Below are positions 1 to 15,100 of a stretch of DNA of 60,000 nt, one piece after another (positions within the stretch are counted from its first letter, which is position 1; every line of letters starts with the position of its first letter). Origin of the DNA: Nematostella vectensis. Its lineage: Eukaryota; Cnidaria; Anthozoa; Actiniaria; Edwardsiidae. Made by a program: the position numbers and the translations under genes. The stretch lies in contig NC_064041.1 in assembly GCF_932526225.1 (NCBI RefSeq), positions 12,515,951 to 12,575,950 of the forward strand, given 5' to 3'. The notes beneath the pieces were generated by a model. That model was not told where the DNA came from and searched no databases. It was given only the letters and a program-made list of their open reading frames with translations.

Positions 1-3000
1 GATATTATAAACTATAGTCAAGGTTTCTGTTGAACTGAATTTATAGCAAATTTTGTGGTGTTTTTATTGTTGTAACATCCGATAAGTAGAGTATTTGGCC
101 GCTGTTCAATTTCAAATCCACTTTTTGTTTTTTTTTTTATTGTCACGACGTCGCGAAAATAAAACCTGGGTTTTACGAAAAAAGCCGCGAAATCGCGAAA
201 ATCAAGCGTTGCAAAATATAGGTAATAAGGTATCTAAAAATCGCGAAATTCTGACGTCGCGAAAATTGCTAGATATATCAGCCAAGTTCAAGAGCTTGCA
301 AATGAGAAAAATTCCTTTTTAATGAACTACAAACTGTAATCTCTCATTTCCATTTGCGTTGAGTGTTTTATTTACTAACACGTGGTACCCTGAGTAGCTC
401 AAATGTCTCGTGACACGAATGTAGAAAATGAAATTGGAACCACCCAATGAAATTTTTTAGAATATTCTTCAGAAGAAGATTCAGCGCTGTTGGTTAAGCA
501 TTAGAAAGATCCAACAGCCCAATAACTTATTAGTACTATAGTGTAACAGAACGCACACGCACAATGGGGATACAATAATAAATAATGTAAATTGTAAAAG
601 TTGTACGAAAATGGTTTAGTACTGTACGCAAAAATCTGCCCTGTACGTACGTTACAGTACGTTATAGCAATGTATGACGTAGCAGCGATTTCACTACCCA
701 CAGTAACTAAGGAGTAGTTTCACCTCCGGTGTTACAAGTCGGGTATAATATCAGTATATTATACATTTTCTTTCCCTTACATCCTATTTATATTGTTCTT
801 TATTGATAAAGAACGCATTTGCTGAGCAAACATACAATTAAATTTTCTATTGGAAAGGAGAAGATTGTTACAGGTATGTAAAATATTCAAATACCTGAAT
901 AGCATATATTGCATACAGAAACTAGGATAGAAAAATGACAGCTTATTTTGATATTTCGTTTATATTTATTATATTAGATGTCACAAGCACAAATTAATTG
1001 TTTCTATAAACAGTGGAGGCCATGCTCACTTTTCGCCCTCAGTATATAAAAAACATGAAATTACAATCAGTCGATATTTGCCCTATTTTAAGATGCTTGT
1101 TTCCATGGACAGTTAGAGGTTTTGATCTTCTTTAGTTGGCTCTTTTGGAAACCCCGTCTATTTTGAACAATTTCTAGTTTCCCCTGGCCATTTACCCCGA
1201 TACACTCTTTTTTGTTTAAGGACCTTTTTATAAGGATGTCCAGCCTGAGACCAAATTTAAAAAAAACATTTTTTTTTTCAAAAAAATAAAAATAAATAAT
1301 GCTAAGAACATGCCGAGGCCCAGATAGCAGAAATTTTTTTTTTTAGTCCTGATGCGTTATAATTGCGCTCATAATACAGTAGCTTAATAATAATGATTAT
1401 TAGTTTTCATTTACTTCCTCTTAATTCATTGGGTATTATATTCTTATAAACACTAAAATTTAAAAACATCGCTTAGAATATATTCAGTAAAACGTCCCAA
1501 AAATAAGACGTTCTTATAAAAAGGTGTATTCTAACTTTTTATTATCGTTCTTTTGTTAGTCTCGCCATGTTTTAAATGAATAAAGGTACTTTATACGGAA
1601 CTGATTATTTTTAAATAAATTGTTTTGATATTGTTTTGAACTAGTTTACGTTAACTCGAACCCATTACTAACTCAAACTTGTCTTCCTTCAATGTTCGAG
1701 TTAACTAGGTTCTGCCTTCATGATTATTTCTTAGGAAAACAAAGTTGTTTACGTGTTCAACGGAAAGAAAAAAAACGACTACAAAAGCTTTCATGAATAA
1801 TAACGGATTTCATGGATAGCAAGGGCTTTTCCCCGGGGGCAGTTTTGCAATAGGATATGTTTTTTTGCACGTTCATCAACCGAATTACCAGTGAACATAC
1901 TATAAATTACGTTTCGGTTTATTATACCCACGTACCCATTCATGTTTAGATAGATAACAAAAGGATAAAATTCTTAGTTAAAGGATTTCAAAACAACCTG
2001 CTGTTGACATCTGTATTTACCAAAACACGGCCCAATCCCGGTCAAATCTTTCTGTAACAGGTACAACGAATGTCAAATGAGTCGGAATTAACCCATAGAT
2101 TGCCGTATCCCAAAAATTAAAACCGGATAACCTATAAGCTGCTGTTTACCCCGAGAAGTCGTTCGATCGGAGGTTTATTTTTTGGGATATTCTGTGATAA
2201 CCGCGCCCGGATTGCAGCGCGTTGGTTCAAAGTAAATTCGAACTCTGTCTCACTAGACCTTATGTCGTAACAGCTTGTAAATAGCAATTTCTATTTCTGC
2301 CACAAATGAAAAGGGTGGACACTCGCTTTGTAGTGCCAGTAAGGTTTGCTTGGGTGTTTGGGCGGAAGGAACATCGGAAAAGACAAAGTTCTTCCCGGAT
2401 TTGCAAATGGGTAGGCCTCACGCATTATAACCAAATGAAATGAAAGATCATTACTTTTATACTTCCCGAGCGCTTCTAATTTTTTGCAAATTCTACTCTG
2501 AAATTTATACATAAAAACCGAACTAATGCCTCTAACACTAGTATAACACGATACTCGTGCCTTGATATTTTAACATTTCTATGAGTGATTGAGTTCAAAT
2601 TGTTTCATTTTTCTCAGTATTATATTACTTTATGTATACAACGTACGAATAAGGACCTGGTAACATTTTCTACAATTTCTGCTCTTATTCCTTTGTTTAT
2701 AGGTTCCAATGCAACTGTTTTAGCATAAGCCTATGTTTTAGTACCCTTACATTTACATGGTCCAAACTTTATAAAGTGCATACTCTTGAATAATATTCAA
2801 TTACCTCTCAAATTCAATAAGCATTGTGTTGTAAAGTTATAAGGACATTTTTTGTTTACATAATTCACTCACGTGCTCTCGCGTGTTGCAAAATAGAGGG
2901 AGGTCAAAACTGCATGTGTAACAGGTTTAGTTGTCTCAACCTCCTTTTTTTGTTGTGTAAAATAAGAGGATGATAAATTCCATTAAGGTTTCTAAGCATG

Positions 3001-6000
3001 TCCGATTCCACTCGGATTCAACGGAGCATAAGTTCATCAACAGGTTGTCGTTTTGTTTTAAACCAACCAACCGAAAAATAAGACAAATCTTCTCGAAACT
3101 AAGAAATTTGTAATTTCCGTTTAATCAGGGATTTTTTCGAGACAAAGCTTTAGATAAAAAGTAAGATAAAGAGCTGTCACGAAAACCAGGAGATTATGAG
3201 TGGATTTGCTGCTCATTTTCTCTCACATGGAAAACATATTTTGGTGTATTTTTTCGTTGTGCTTTCTTTTTACTTATACCTGAAACGATTTTAAACTCAT
3301 AATGAAAACACTTTGTAAAAACACCCATATATTCTACTATTCTAGCGGCAATTTAGGCACCCGTCATCGGCATGTTTTTGGAGTATTATTTTGGATGGTG
3401 CTCTGATGTCCTCATCGAGCAGGTGGAACCTCACCCCTTTCAAACCGGAAGCGCGACCCCACCTCGTCTTAACCGGAAGTATATATTGGCGGCTCGATCC
3501 ACTTTATTTGACAATGCATATTATTTACCTTCGTATTTGTTTGAGGCGCGACATATTTATTTTACAAAACACCGTGGAAAGATTATTTGGCGAATGCTGG
3601 ATAAAAAAATGAATAAATAAATAGAAAAGGTAATGAAAGGATCGTAAAATAGTACTGAATAAACCTATGAATAATTGCATCTTCTATTTCCCGCTTTAGG
3701 GTATACTTTTATATTTAAAGAGAGTTTTACAACCCATGTTTGTCAATTTTTAATTACGAATTCCCTATGGGCACTCAACTTGAAAGTTTTCTATAAATAT
3801 CGCCACTATTTATATAAAGAATGTCTTCTTTTCGCCCACGAATTTTTCATATTTATAACTATTGCAATTTTTTAGGGTTAAAACTTTTAGAGAAAGTTAA
3901 AATGAAATTTAAAATAACTCTTGAAACCATTTCTACTTGTCTCCGCTATTATTTTTTTTTTTTTGCTAAACGTTAAACGAAAAAAAAAAATCATCATCCT
4001 TCTCAACGTGTGAGATACGTGTTCGGACACGTTCAATAAACACAATGAGTCATACCAAAAGTCACGAAAAAAAATATTACGTTTTGGTAAATTCCTAGAT
4101 GAAAAAAAAAACGCTTTAAAAATCTCTATTGGGAATAAGATGACTTACAAAATACCACAGTTGTGAAATACAGATAGCAAAACACACGAAAAAGGCCATT
4201 GATTGATATGGTATGTTGATAAGCCTATTTTATACCCCCGTAGCAACTTCAAATAGACAAGAAAAAAATTCACAGGGCTCCCCTTAGTAGTAGGGTAACC
4301 TAGTAGAAACACACAAAAAATGCCAGTTGTACATCCTGGGACCCCTAGTAAGTAGAGAATAATGGCCGCCATAATGATACCACGTGGTAGACTTTAGCCA
4401 ATGACAAAGGAGATGATGTCAGACCCAGGGGGGAGATCCCACGTCAGTTACTTTTTCCGGTCATGGCGTAAACGAAGCTACGAGTTCTAATGGACGGTAG
4501 TACAAAGAATATTTCCCATTTTACAGGGATAAATGAGCGAGGTTTGAAGCTTATGCACTAACTGTATATTTTCCTTGCTACCTACTTCCACTGGGAGTGT
4601 AAAACGTATTGAAACGGCACTATTTTCCGTGCCTGAAGACTACCAATATTCCTTTTGCAAAGGAGCGACTCAACTTCCCAACTCGTTTGAGCTACTACAA
4701 GCGCATTGTTGCTGCTGAATTTACGGGAGTTTTGGCTTTGTTTTGAGCATTTAGTTTCTAAGAAGTTGTTCAACCTCTGGGAACGTGTATATATACTAAT
4801 CGGACCGCGTTGCGTTTAGTTTAAGGTGAGTTATTAATGCAGAAGGTTGTCTTAGCGTGTTTAGTGTGTGCGCACGGTTTTGCAATCCTGGCATCGTGGA
4901 CAATGGAACTGCTCAAAACATGTGTCCTTCGAGACCTGTAATTCCATCACAGAGAGTTTTCTATTTTTTCCGGATGCCTAGGAAGTATGATGATATAGGA
5001 ATGACTCTGTAATATTGTCCATTCATGTTCGTATTTGGGTGTTTTCAAGCAAAGGCGAGCCTTTATTCATTCATGCTTGATCACAACTGCATAACAACAT
5101 TCACCCTCAAACTCAACCAACGCCACGAATCGCCTGTTTTAGGCGCTGTTTTTTCTAAGCTCCCACGCAGATCTCGCTATATGCCCATTAAAACACATAG
5201 ATTGGGAAAGCTAGTCTTGGCTAGCAACAAAAGACACTCTGTTTGGGAATTTTGAGCGATCGGAAAAGGTCACACAAACTGAAAGTTCGTTCGGAATGCA
5301 CGACTTCATTGTTTGTTGTTCTGAAAATTCAAAGCTCATCAAAATAGTTATCGTGGCTGTTATTGCGCTCGGTTTTACTGTCTTCCCGAATGTTATTGTT
5401 TACACTCAAAGTGTCTCAAAAGCAAAGAAGTTGTTTTGAACGGGTCCCGATGGTTTTGAGCAATTTACTCTTTTGTCGTGTGACTTGCCCCCCCTCGTTT
5501 AGCTGTGCGGGAAAGCATGTTTGAGATTTGTTTCTTTTACGAAATAAAATTTCAATATCAGGGAAGAGGAGTATCGTTTAAAAATCAATGACTATGTATT
5601 TGAGCAAACAAAATCAAAATTACGTGTGCTAAATATCCTACGATTTATCTGTATCGTGATAGAGCTTATCGAAATGATCCATTGTTGTTCGTTCAGAGAT
5701 ATGGAATTTCACATCATCATAAGCTAGATATGCATTTCGTTCGTTCCCCTGCACTTATTATTGAATACCACTGCAAGATTATTTTAAGATCCCTATAACT
5801 AATGCATTTACAGCTACAGCAATCGATTTTTAATATGTTTTATCTAGTTTAGCTACACAAACACATTTTCTTGCCACTCAGCAAAAGCTATTTCCGTGTT
5901 GTTTTGACTTGCTTTAAGCGACAAAATGTAAATATACTTAAGACATTGTATATTTTTGGTCTATATTCAGTATAATATAAGTGGTGCCCCTCTCCTTTAA

Positions 6001-9000
6001 ATTTAATATTCCTACAAAATCAATATTTTGGCAGAGTGGAATAACCTTTATATGCCTCAAGACATGCCCAGACTTCTTCTTTATCTACCATTTACTAGAT
6101 CAAAAATTGCATTGATACTAAAACAGCCAAAACTACACCCTAGAGTTGCCATCTTACAGTAGAGACCTGATTCTAAACCTCAACCATGATCTGCTTATAA
6201 CTGCTCAGATGGAATGGATTTTTCACAAGAAGTTTTGTAACCAAGAGACAATGTCATGGGGTTTTTTTATCCCCAAAGGTGGTCCCTGATTATTCGGCAA
6301 GCTGATTTATTGCACAGCTGGTAATTACCTAAGCTCAATATGTGGTGGCCAGTTGTAAAGATTAAATTTCTCTTGGGTTGTGGCATGTTTTTAAGGACAA
6401 GGACTAGTATTTAATTATATTTCCTTGTATTTGTGGAATACATCTGTAGTATTTTTGGTGATGTTATAGCATTTTTGGCCAAAAGTATTAAATATTCACA
6501 AGGACTAACAAGAACAATATGCTAGTCCTTCGATCTTATAGGTATTTTGTGCTTTACTGTTTGATATATGATTTTTCTGCCTATGGCAATGAAATAAGAT
6601 TTTTGTCAAGTTCTTCATTGATTAGAATGAAAGGTGCAAATTGGTGTCTTAGACAAAAGAGTCACCCCCTTGTTTAGATAAAAATCATTATTAATAGCCA
6701 ATAAGAAACAGATAAATTTTATTAAACAGCTAGAGCATACTGTAGTCATTTGTGGTTATGTTTTTTGACATGGATTTTTGTTTTGACTTGTGTCCACTTT
6801 ACTGACCAGAAAGAAAATAAAGATAAGATTTTGGGGGTGAAGTACAGTATGTCTCCTCTCCAGTGAAGAGGTTATTTGATAGGCTATGTTCATTCACCTC
6901 TGTAGTCCTAATCTCTTGAATCTAACACAAGGCCTAATTTTCTCTTCTGTTTGTGTGCTGTATGTGCCATAAGATAAAGCTATTTTTACTAGAAAAAGAT
7001 ACACATGCCTTTTGAATATCCCTAGACTGTGAAACTCGCACAAATAATATCAGATAACAGGGTGCAAAGTCTGATGATAGGTACTTTGACCTGTTTGCAA
7101 TAGTCACATCTCTGACATTATTTCTGTTGCTTACTCATTTCTGATTGTTAACATCTTTTAGTTATGAGAAACTCATTGCTTTAGTTCCACAATGATAAAG
7201 GTTTCTTTTAGTATTTGAAGTTTTGGACTATGTGGTTTATGTTCAGAAACTTAGACAGTATGTAAATATCATGTAATGTATCTAAGTACAAGATCTTAAA
7301 GTATCGAGTAATGCCTGTACAATGAGTTCCTTATTTCTGCTGTCTAAAAAGGTGTTTCTTTTGCCTTGAAAAAAGTATATCCAGTTACTGATGCTAAGTT
7401 CTGCTTTTTGTCTAATTGGTAATTGTTTTTAAATATCTGTGGAACAGTCCTGTACAAAGTGCATAACAAGACTCAGTCCTATAACAAATCTAGTGTAATG
7501 TGCTAAGACAGGCAGAATTTCTACACATTGTTTACAGCAAATCCTTGACTTTGTGGCATACAAATTTAAATGTTTAAAATCTAAAGAGTATGTGTAGTTG
7601 TATAATAGGCCTATCAATGAATATATTAGCCCTAGAGTATAAAAAACTCAGCAGATATTATTGAAAGCAATTGTTTTCGTTGCATTTCATGCTGTGTCAA
7701 TGGGACAGGCTAGGGCTGGTCGGTATTTTAACCCTTCCTCCCAGCTTGAACAATTGTTCAAGAGCTCTAATTCCTCATCAAACACAGTACAAGCTATGTC
7801 TCTACCTGATATTAAGGTATTTCAAATGCACAGGAAGTTCGTTGTGTGTTCATAGGGATGTTTCAGTTTAGTTCCCTAGGAGATAAGAAACAGGATGTTG
7901 TCTAGAAGTTAGAGAACACACATTGAATACATGGAAAGGTGGTTCTTTAAGCAATGAAATGTTGGTTTGACATTTTGGTTTTGCAGAGGATCGTATGAAT
8001 ATTTTCTTTAGTAAGTTTTAAAATTAATGTTGTGGTTTGAAATGCTTCTTGGTTTGAAATTGTTAAAACTGGTTTGAAAAGGGGATATTTGCATAATCTT
8101 TTATCTAGTTCTTTTAGTTACACCTCCCAACCCCCAAAAAATCCAAGCCCCTGTTTTATTAATGACTCCCCAAAAATAAAATCCCTTTTAGAATGCTAGG
8201 TATCCAAAAATGAGCTAGTTTGAAAAAAAATTCAAACCATGCCACATTTGAAACCACAACATTAACACAACAATTATGACAGGAAATTGCCATTAAAGTG
8301 GTAGTTTTATGCAAGCTTGACCTTTATTTTGAGGATATTGAGAATATACTGAGCCAAAATCCACTAGCATATCAAGCATTTTCTCCCTCAAAAGGTCATG
8401 TCACTATTAATGTGCCAGGTTCTAATTGATGTTTTTTTTATTGCAAGTGGTTGAAATGGTTTTAGATTATACTAAAAATATCCTTCTGATTCTACAAGAA
8501 GAAATTTCTTTTGGGAGGGGGCCATGATGGGTTCTAGGATTTAGAAAAGGGGGGGTGACTTTTTTGACAGTCTGTCACGATTATTTTTTTCAGAATTTTA
8601 AGAAACATGTATTTCATATTACAGATTCTTCTACAAACAAGAATACTTTTTTCCCTGTATGTGAAAATCGCGTTACTTTTAAAGGTTTGAATTACAGAAC
8701 CAAAAGCATAACAGCTGCTACGAATTTACCAGAGGAACACTAAGAAAAAAAGATAACGCCATCCACCATTGTTGCACTGCCAACAATGCCTATGCCTACA
8801 TTTCGCAAAAATAATCCAGTTTGCGCTTTCTATTTTCTGGTGCAAGTGCATCAATCACGATGCAATTTATATAAAGGAATTCTGCCGGCGACTTGTCAAA
8901 AAACTTGGAAAGCTCATTGGCATGGTGGTAAGTTCCTCGCAGCTTCAACTTGCTTTTCCACTCTACTATGTGCAAGCATGAATTTGCCATTTGTGCTCCG

Positions 9001-9685
9001 TCTAGTGTGTGATAATACATACACTCGAAGAATACATTTTAAAGAATGCTAGATAGATATTTGAATTGAAAAAAAAGTATTCTATGTATAGTGGTGCCCC
9101 CCTCCATAGAAGTAAATCGCCCTATCTTTAAGGGCATTTAATTCAACCAACTGCTATAAAATTATTACTCTTTTGCTGTCCCTTGGGGGTCTCACGGGTC
9201 TCAAAGTGATTTTAGAGCTTTGACCACACCCAATGTGCTATCCTTAAGGGTTAAAAAATGTTGTTAAAAAGTGCTATCCCTTAGGGGGTTTTCAGCTTTT
9301 CTTTTCCACCATTCATACCGATCTGATTCATGTCCTGTTTTGCCTAGAGCAGTGGCCTGGCTTTCTGTCGCAAACATTGTCTGGTTTTCGTCCAGTAAAT
9401 AGCATCGTGATACTTCAAATGCGGCTGTAACAATTTGCAACGATTTTTTTCCACAAATGCTTTTTATTTCGCCCAACAAGGGGGGTGACATGTCACCCTC
9501 GTCACCACCCCACTTGGGGGAGGTGATTCTGGATCTGGAATTGCTTATTAAACAGTATTACATTAAAGCATCAGTCTTTTATTATTTTCTGTATCATAAG
9601 TTTTTTTTGAATATATTATTTATTGATATATTTCATTATTCTATGTTTTATGATGGATTGTTTGTGATACAATTTTTGTTTTCAG
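1..9685. other. Upstream intergenic / 5' flank of roquin, no supported gene
   Basis: About 9.7 kb of AT-rich DNA with no reading frame that looks like a conserved protein; open frames are under 90 codons and lack recognisable domains. It holds homopolymer A/T runs (about 1260-1350, 3950-3990), an inverted-repeat element at 8024-8265, and on the - strand at 8796-9491 two short consecutive open frames that could be the remains of a transposon ORF (not recognised). A TATATATA at 4788-4795 is followed by a good donor-like AAG/GTGAGT at 4826, which could mark a 5' noncoding roquin exon, but such an exon would be only a few bases long, so I do not call it. A polypyrimidine tract and TTTTCAG ending at 9685 look like the acceptor of the first coding exon, so roquin probably has an upstream noncoding exon somewhere here. 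Confidence 0.6.
8024..8265. mobile_element. Short inverted-repeat (MITE-like) element
   Basis: The ends are inverted copies: TTAATGTTGTGGTTT at the left and the complementary AAACCACAACATTAA at the right. The interior carries several further GGTTTGAAA or TTTCAAACC words. It is about 240 bp and noncoding. TTAA is palindromic at both ends, so the target duplication cannot be separated from the terminal repeat. Confidence 0.55.
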
Positions 9686-9752
9686 CATACCTATGGTATT
9701 AGGCCCATCAAGTTGTGTTCAACTGTAATATAAATCCAATTTGACATCCAAG

Positions 9753-12191
9753 ATGCCAATTCAAACACCGCAGTGGACTGAGTTTCTCACTTGTCCAATT
9801 TGCTACCATGAGTTTGAAGACAGACAGCGTGGGCCCATCAGTCTGGCATGTGGTCACACAATCTGTAAGGCGTGTCTATCCCAGCTCCACAAGACGCAGT
9901 GTCCATTTGACCAGGCAACGGTCAACACAGACATTGACAAACTACCAGTTAACACAGCACTTCTTCAGCTTGTAGTACTTGGTGCTTCAGTGATGGACTA
10001 TCCTTTGCCAGATATCCCAAATGTTCGAGAGAATTCCAGCAAATATCAGGCAGCAATGAGGAGCATTGAAGAACTTGCTATGTACCTAAAGCCTGTAGCC
10101 TCCAGCCAAGGGACTAGTCAATCCAGTAATGGTACTAACGGGTTAAGCTCTAGTACAACTCTTACCAGGCCAATGCAGAGAAAGCTAGTGACACTTGTGA
10201 ACTGCCAGTTAGCAGAGGAAGAGGGCCGAACGCGTGCTATGAGGGCTGCACGTAGTCTGGGCGAGCGAACAGTAACTGAGTTGATCCTACTCCATCAAAA
10301 TCCCCAGCAGCTGTCTGCGAACCTCTGGGCTGCAGTTCGCGCACGAGGGTGCCAGTTCCTTGGCCCAGCAATGCAGGAGGAGGCCCTGAAGCTGATATTA
10401 CTGGCTCTAGATGGAGGGGATCCTCTCTCTAGAAAAGTGCTGGTGTTGTATGTAGTGCAGAAGCTTGAGCCCGTGTACCCTCAGGCTTCAAAGACGAGCA
10501 TTGGTCACGTTGTTCAGTTGCTCTATCGTGCATCATGCTTTAAGGTGACCAAGCGTGACGATGAGTCCTCACTGATGCAGTTAAAAGAACAGGTAACAAT
10601 CACATATATTTGCCTTTTTATATTCATTATCATTATTCTTAATAATTATTTGCTTACTTTTTCTATTTACTTTATCTTGAATCAGCCAAACTTTATGGTT
10701 AAAAACATGACTGTTTTGGGATTTAAAAAAATAACTGAATGCATCAATTACAAATTACTTAAAATGGGTATAAAATTTTATTTTATTTTTGTGCTCATCT
10801 TCACAATTGTGTCAATGTAGCAACTATGCAGAGTAAGTTTTTTAGGTTACTGATTTGAACCAAATTATACTTACTCTATAACATTTTCTTATATAGCAGT
10901 TTTTTTAATAATTGTTTAATGATGTTTATTCCTTTGTTGTTTTTACTGTTCCAGTTTCGTACATACGAGTCACTGAGGAAAGAACATGATGCCCAGATAG
11001 TTCAAATAGCCATGGAGGCAGGACTCAGAATCTCCCCAGATCAGTGGTCTTCCTTATTGTATGGAGACTTGGAGAAGAAATCTCACATGCAGTCTATCAT
11101 CGACAAGGTGTGTTGGTAATGGGTAACAAATAGGGTTGACTGGTGGGTGATTTTGATCGATAAAGGCTAAGATATTGCATAGGTGACAAGTGGTGCGTAC
11201 TTAGAGGGGGGTAGTGGACGGACAGACAGAAAGACAGGAGCAACAAAATTGAGAAGAAAAAAAAGCAGGGAGATCTGACTGTTTTTTTTTTTTTTTGTAC
11301 AGTTGCAGTCACCATCGTCATTCTCTCAGAGTATCCAGGAGTTGATAATCTCTCTACAGAGATCCAGTGACCCTGGGGATCTGAGCCGACTGAGAGTGCA
11401 CTTTGAGCGGCTCTCAGAAATAGACACTGCACCAGGTAATTTATAGAATTCATCATGTCATTTACAAGGGTGATTTAGATCCACGACGCTGGCAAGAGGA
11501 TGCCACCTTGTGCACGTTCCATTTCATGCGCCCAAATTTCTTGCAGGCGTAGGACAGCATTTCATGCTTTTTCATGTCCTCTCTAGGACGGGATGCCAGC
11601 AAAAGTTAGCACGCATGCACAATTCAGTTGTGTGTGAGGTGGCATACTCTTGCCGCAGTCGTGGATCTAAACCACCCTAATGCCTAGACACACCTTGGAC
11701 AAAGCAATGGCAGAATATTGGACTGCTTGTATGAGTCACTGAAAACCCTTAAAGTATTTGTTTATCTAGCAAATTAATGCTAGCATTGCTCCCATTGTTT
11801 TACCTTGTTTTTCTAATACACTGAAGCGGACCTTATTGTTGCAAACAATGGCATGCATGAATTTATCAGTTTATTTGACAACCCTCAAACTACTGTATAA
11901 ATTCCTTGTAAATCCTTGTATTGAGTTGACCTTTCTCTGTGTCTTTAAAGTGCTCAATGACGATATAAAATTGTACAATATTTTCTGATTAGATAATTCA
12001 GATTTTTATAACTGCACTATAAATGATATAACAAATTATGTACAAGTTAAAACAAAAAATACAATAGGAATGTGAATTTGTAATAAATTTTGTTTTTTTC
12101 GTAAGATGCTGCCCCACCATCATGGAAAGAGCTGGAGGATGCTATGGAGGCAGTGCAACTTGTCGTACAAGGGCTTGTCAGCTTTTCAAAG
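9753..12191 (+). CDS. RC3H1: Roquin exons 1-4: RING finger and ROQ/HEPN core
   Basis: Exon 1 encodes 280 residues in one piece. The RING ligands are Cys14, Cys17, Cys33, His35, Cys38, Cys41, Cys50 and Asp53; Asp in the last position is the roquin signature in place of Cys. After a Ser/Thr/Gly-rich linker (about residues 115-140) the ROQ region runs from roughly 145 to 400, through blocks such as [14 protein letters not shown] and [21 protein letters not shown]. Exons 2-4 finish the HEPN-like part, including [18 protein letters not shown]. Reading past the exon 1 donor gives an apparent intron-encoded tail to 10820; this is read-through, not protein. Confidence 0.95.
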
Positions 12192-15100
12192 GTATGTAAA
12201 CACAACATGCATTCCTACTAACTGTTTTACAGTCATTCAATAAAAATGTAATTTTATAATCTCACTATATTGGTCTTTTTCTTTAAATATATTTAATTAA
12301 AAGAGTAAAACCTTAGTATAACAGCCCTCTTTTAAAGCTGTACTGTAACAGTCTCCAATGATTTTACACGGAAAACATGAAAAATACTAGTGCAAGTTTC
12401 TTTGAGGATGTGATAATTTATAGCGGATGGCCTGTTAAATAGTGCAGATTCTAATAGATTCTATTGTCTTTTAATGGTTGAGGTTTCCGTCTGACATCCA
12501 GAAGTAAACTGATGACAATGTGTTGCTGACACATTCCCAAGTCCTGATTTCATTTTTATTTTAGAAAAACCTGTGGACCCAGGGTCTCTGGTATATGAAG
12601 AATAATATGATCATTCAACCAAACTCTTCAAGTTATCATTTTCTCTTAAGAGTACCATGTCCATGTCTTGCTTTCAAGTCCTATAGCCAGGAGTTTGAGC
12701 AAAGGTTGGGGAGAGGATTTTGTTTGGTAATTCCATTTCAGTCCAATCCCATAAATAGAGAAATGTTTGGAGCCTTATCCTACTGTATACTTTGTACAAT
12801 ACAAGTGTTCAAGTCCCAAAGCCAGGAGTTTGAGCAAAGGTTAATGAGAGGATTTTGTTTAGTGATTTCATTTCAGCCCATTCTCATAAATAGAGAAATG
12901 TTTGGAGCCTTACCTATACTATGTACAATACAAGTGTTAGTAAATACCTTTTTCACTTACCAGGTGTATGGGAGCAAGATGAAAGGATCTACTGACCCAC
13001 CACAGGTATTCACTCATGTTTTGAAATAATTTAAGTCTTTAAGTGGCACAATAGCTCAATGGTATAGGCCTCTCAGTGGTATAGGCTTCACCTCTCAAGT
13101 TAAGCAAAGGGTCTCATATCACATAGCACTTTATTTGGGGAGGAATAAAGGAAACCTCTGGGAATGCTTGCCTGCCTTTTCTTGATTTGTTATTTTCCTT
13201 TGAACATAAGTTAATGAAAATATTGAAATCAAGCCCTGGATCCTACATTAGCTTAACTCTATTTAGTTATATATCCAATGTCAGAAGTGAGCTTTTAGTG
13301 CTCTTTGATGTAAATACCCACTCATTTGCCATTTCAGCCTAACAGCAACTTCAGTAAGTTCAAGACAAGCATGTGCCGAGACTATCAGAAGCCTGGTGGT
13401 TGCCCCAGAGGAGCCAACTGCTCCTTCGCACACTCAGAGGGAGAGTTAGAAAAGTATGGTGGGCGTGGTCAAAGGCGTCCTATCATCAAGCCTAAGGCGA
13501 CAGTCGTAGCACGTGGACCATCAGCCCCTGATACTTATCTTGGGGTGGAACATGGGAGTGTTGAGACGCAGGGAACACAAGTGTCACAGATAAACGGAGG
13601 GTCTGCACGATCATCACCTTGTATTGTGAGAGCGCCAGGTATGTACAATCTTCCATATTTTCTGGTGTATCAGAGACACCTTTTCGGGGAAAAAAAGGGC
13701 TCAAAATTGATATAATATTGAACAAACACGTTTTTAGCAAATCCTAAAATAGCAAATGCTATTTTCATTTATGCTTGGTGCACACTAGTAACATAACAAC
13801 ATTACCACATCAGCACGCACACTCTGTTTAGTCTGACATAATGCCATGGACATAACAACATGTTTTTTTCTCTTATCTTGTTATGTCCATGTCATTGTCT
13901 CGGGCTCATGTCATAATGTTGAACCATTCACACTTGAACATAAGAAGATAAGAGTGTGCGTGCCCATGTTGTTATGTCACTAGTGTGCACCAGGCATTAC
14001 ACAAAGCAAGCAAAAGTAGGTGTAACAGAGGTTGGCTTGATATATAAAAAAAGTGTTGAAAGAACCATCCCAGTGGACTTTAGAATGTGCTCAAATAAAA
14101 AGAAAATAAGAGGAGACACGAGGAGACACGAAGAAATGGTTCACTTTATCCTGCCTACATACCTGTAATAGTGCAGGGACTGGCCCCCTTTAACTGTGTT
14201 GCCCATTTGATTTCCTTAGGTGATATCCCTCAAGGTGGCTTCTCCCAGCCCACCTACTCACGCCCCACCCCGGACTCTGTCAATCAGCGCATGAAACAGA
14301 TGACCCTGTCCTTCCCGGAAGGGAACTATTCTGCCACCCCTGGCTATGAAAGGGTGCCATATGCCAATGGCAGCGAACGCAATGGCTACTACAATGGCAC
14401 ATACTGTGAGCATTCACCACCCTTACCTGTCACACCTATGGGCAGCTCTCAATATGTTGGAACTTTGGTTGGGCGGTGTGATTTGAAGGCACCATGTTAG
14501 TATATTTACATAGAAAAAGTCATTGTACTGCTGTAATATTTGTTATTAGGCACTGTGCCATGGTAATGTTTTCTCTTTGTATGTATTACTAACTTTTTGC
14601 CAATGTAAGATGTCCAGTGCCAGCATTTTCTCACCCAGCTCCCTTCCCAAAAAATCAACAGTCTCTATTGTACTGTATAGTGTTTTACTAATTACTGTAT
14701 TGTTGTTACACTTTTTCCCAGTGCCACCACAAGGTGTTATAACCCCACGTAGCTCGCCGCTCACTGTCCAGGAAGATCCCATGAATGGCTCCCGAGAGAA
14801 TGGTCTGTCCAACGGACACTCAGATAGCCGGCGACAGCCTATGCGGTTGTCCTATGACTCAAGGAGATATGGAGGCTATGAGGCCTACTACCCTGACCAG
14901 TATGGGTACAGGTAAGCCATGTTTATCGTGTAGGCACTTTAATTGTGAGCTCCATCTTAATTAATCATTTTGTTCAACACCATAGCCAGTCTCCTCTATT
15001 TGGCATCATCTAAATTCTTGATTATCTTGTTCAACACCATAGCCAGTTTTCTCTATTTGGCGTCATCTAAATTCTTGATTATCTTGTTCAACACCATAGC

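Noticed and set aside
147-264. Repeated GACGTCGCGAAAAT words as a transposon
   Set aside because: Only two direct copies and loose similarity between them; no defined ends.
4788-4830. TATA box plus 5' noncoding exon of roquin
   Set aside because: The TATA-to-donor distance would leave an exon of only a few bases; no other support.
8796-9491. Minus-strand ORFs as a gene upstream of roquin
   Set aside because: They have coding-like composition but no recognisable domain, no clear start and no splice support; at most a transposon remnant.
12595-13029. 144-codon frame as a separate gene or large roquin exon
   Set aside because: It consists of a two-copy intronic duplication; only the last 14 codons (12964-13005) continue roquin with good splice sites and phase.
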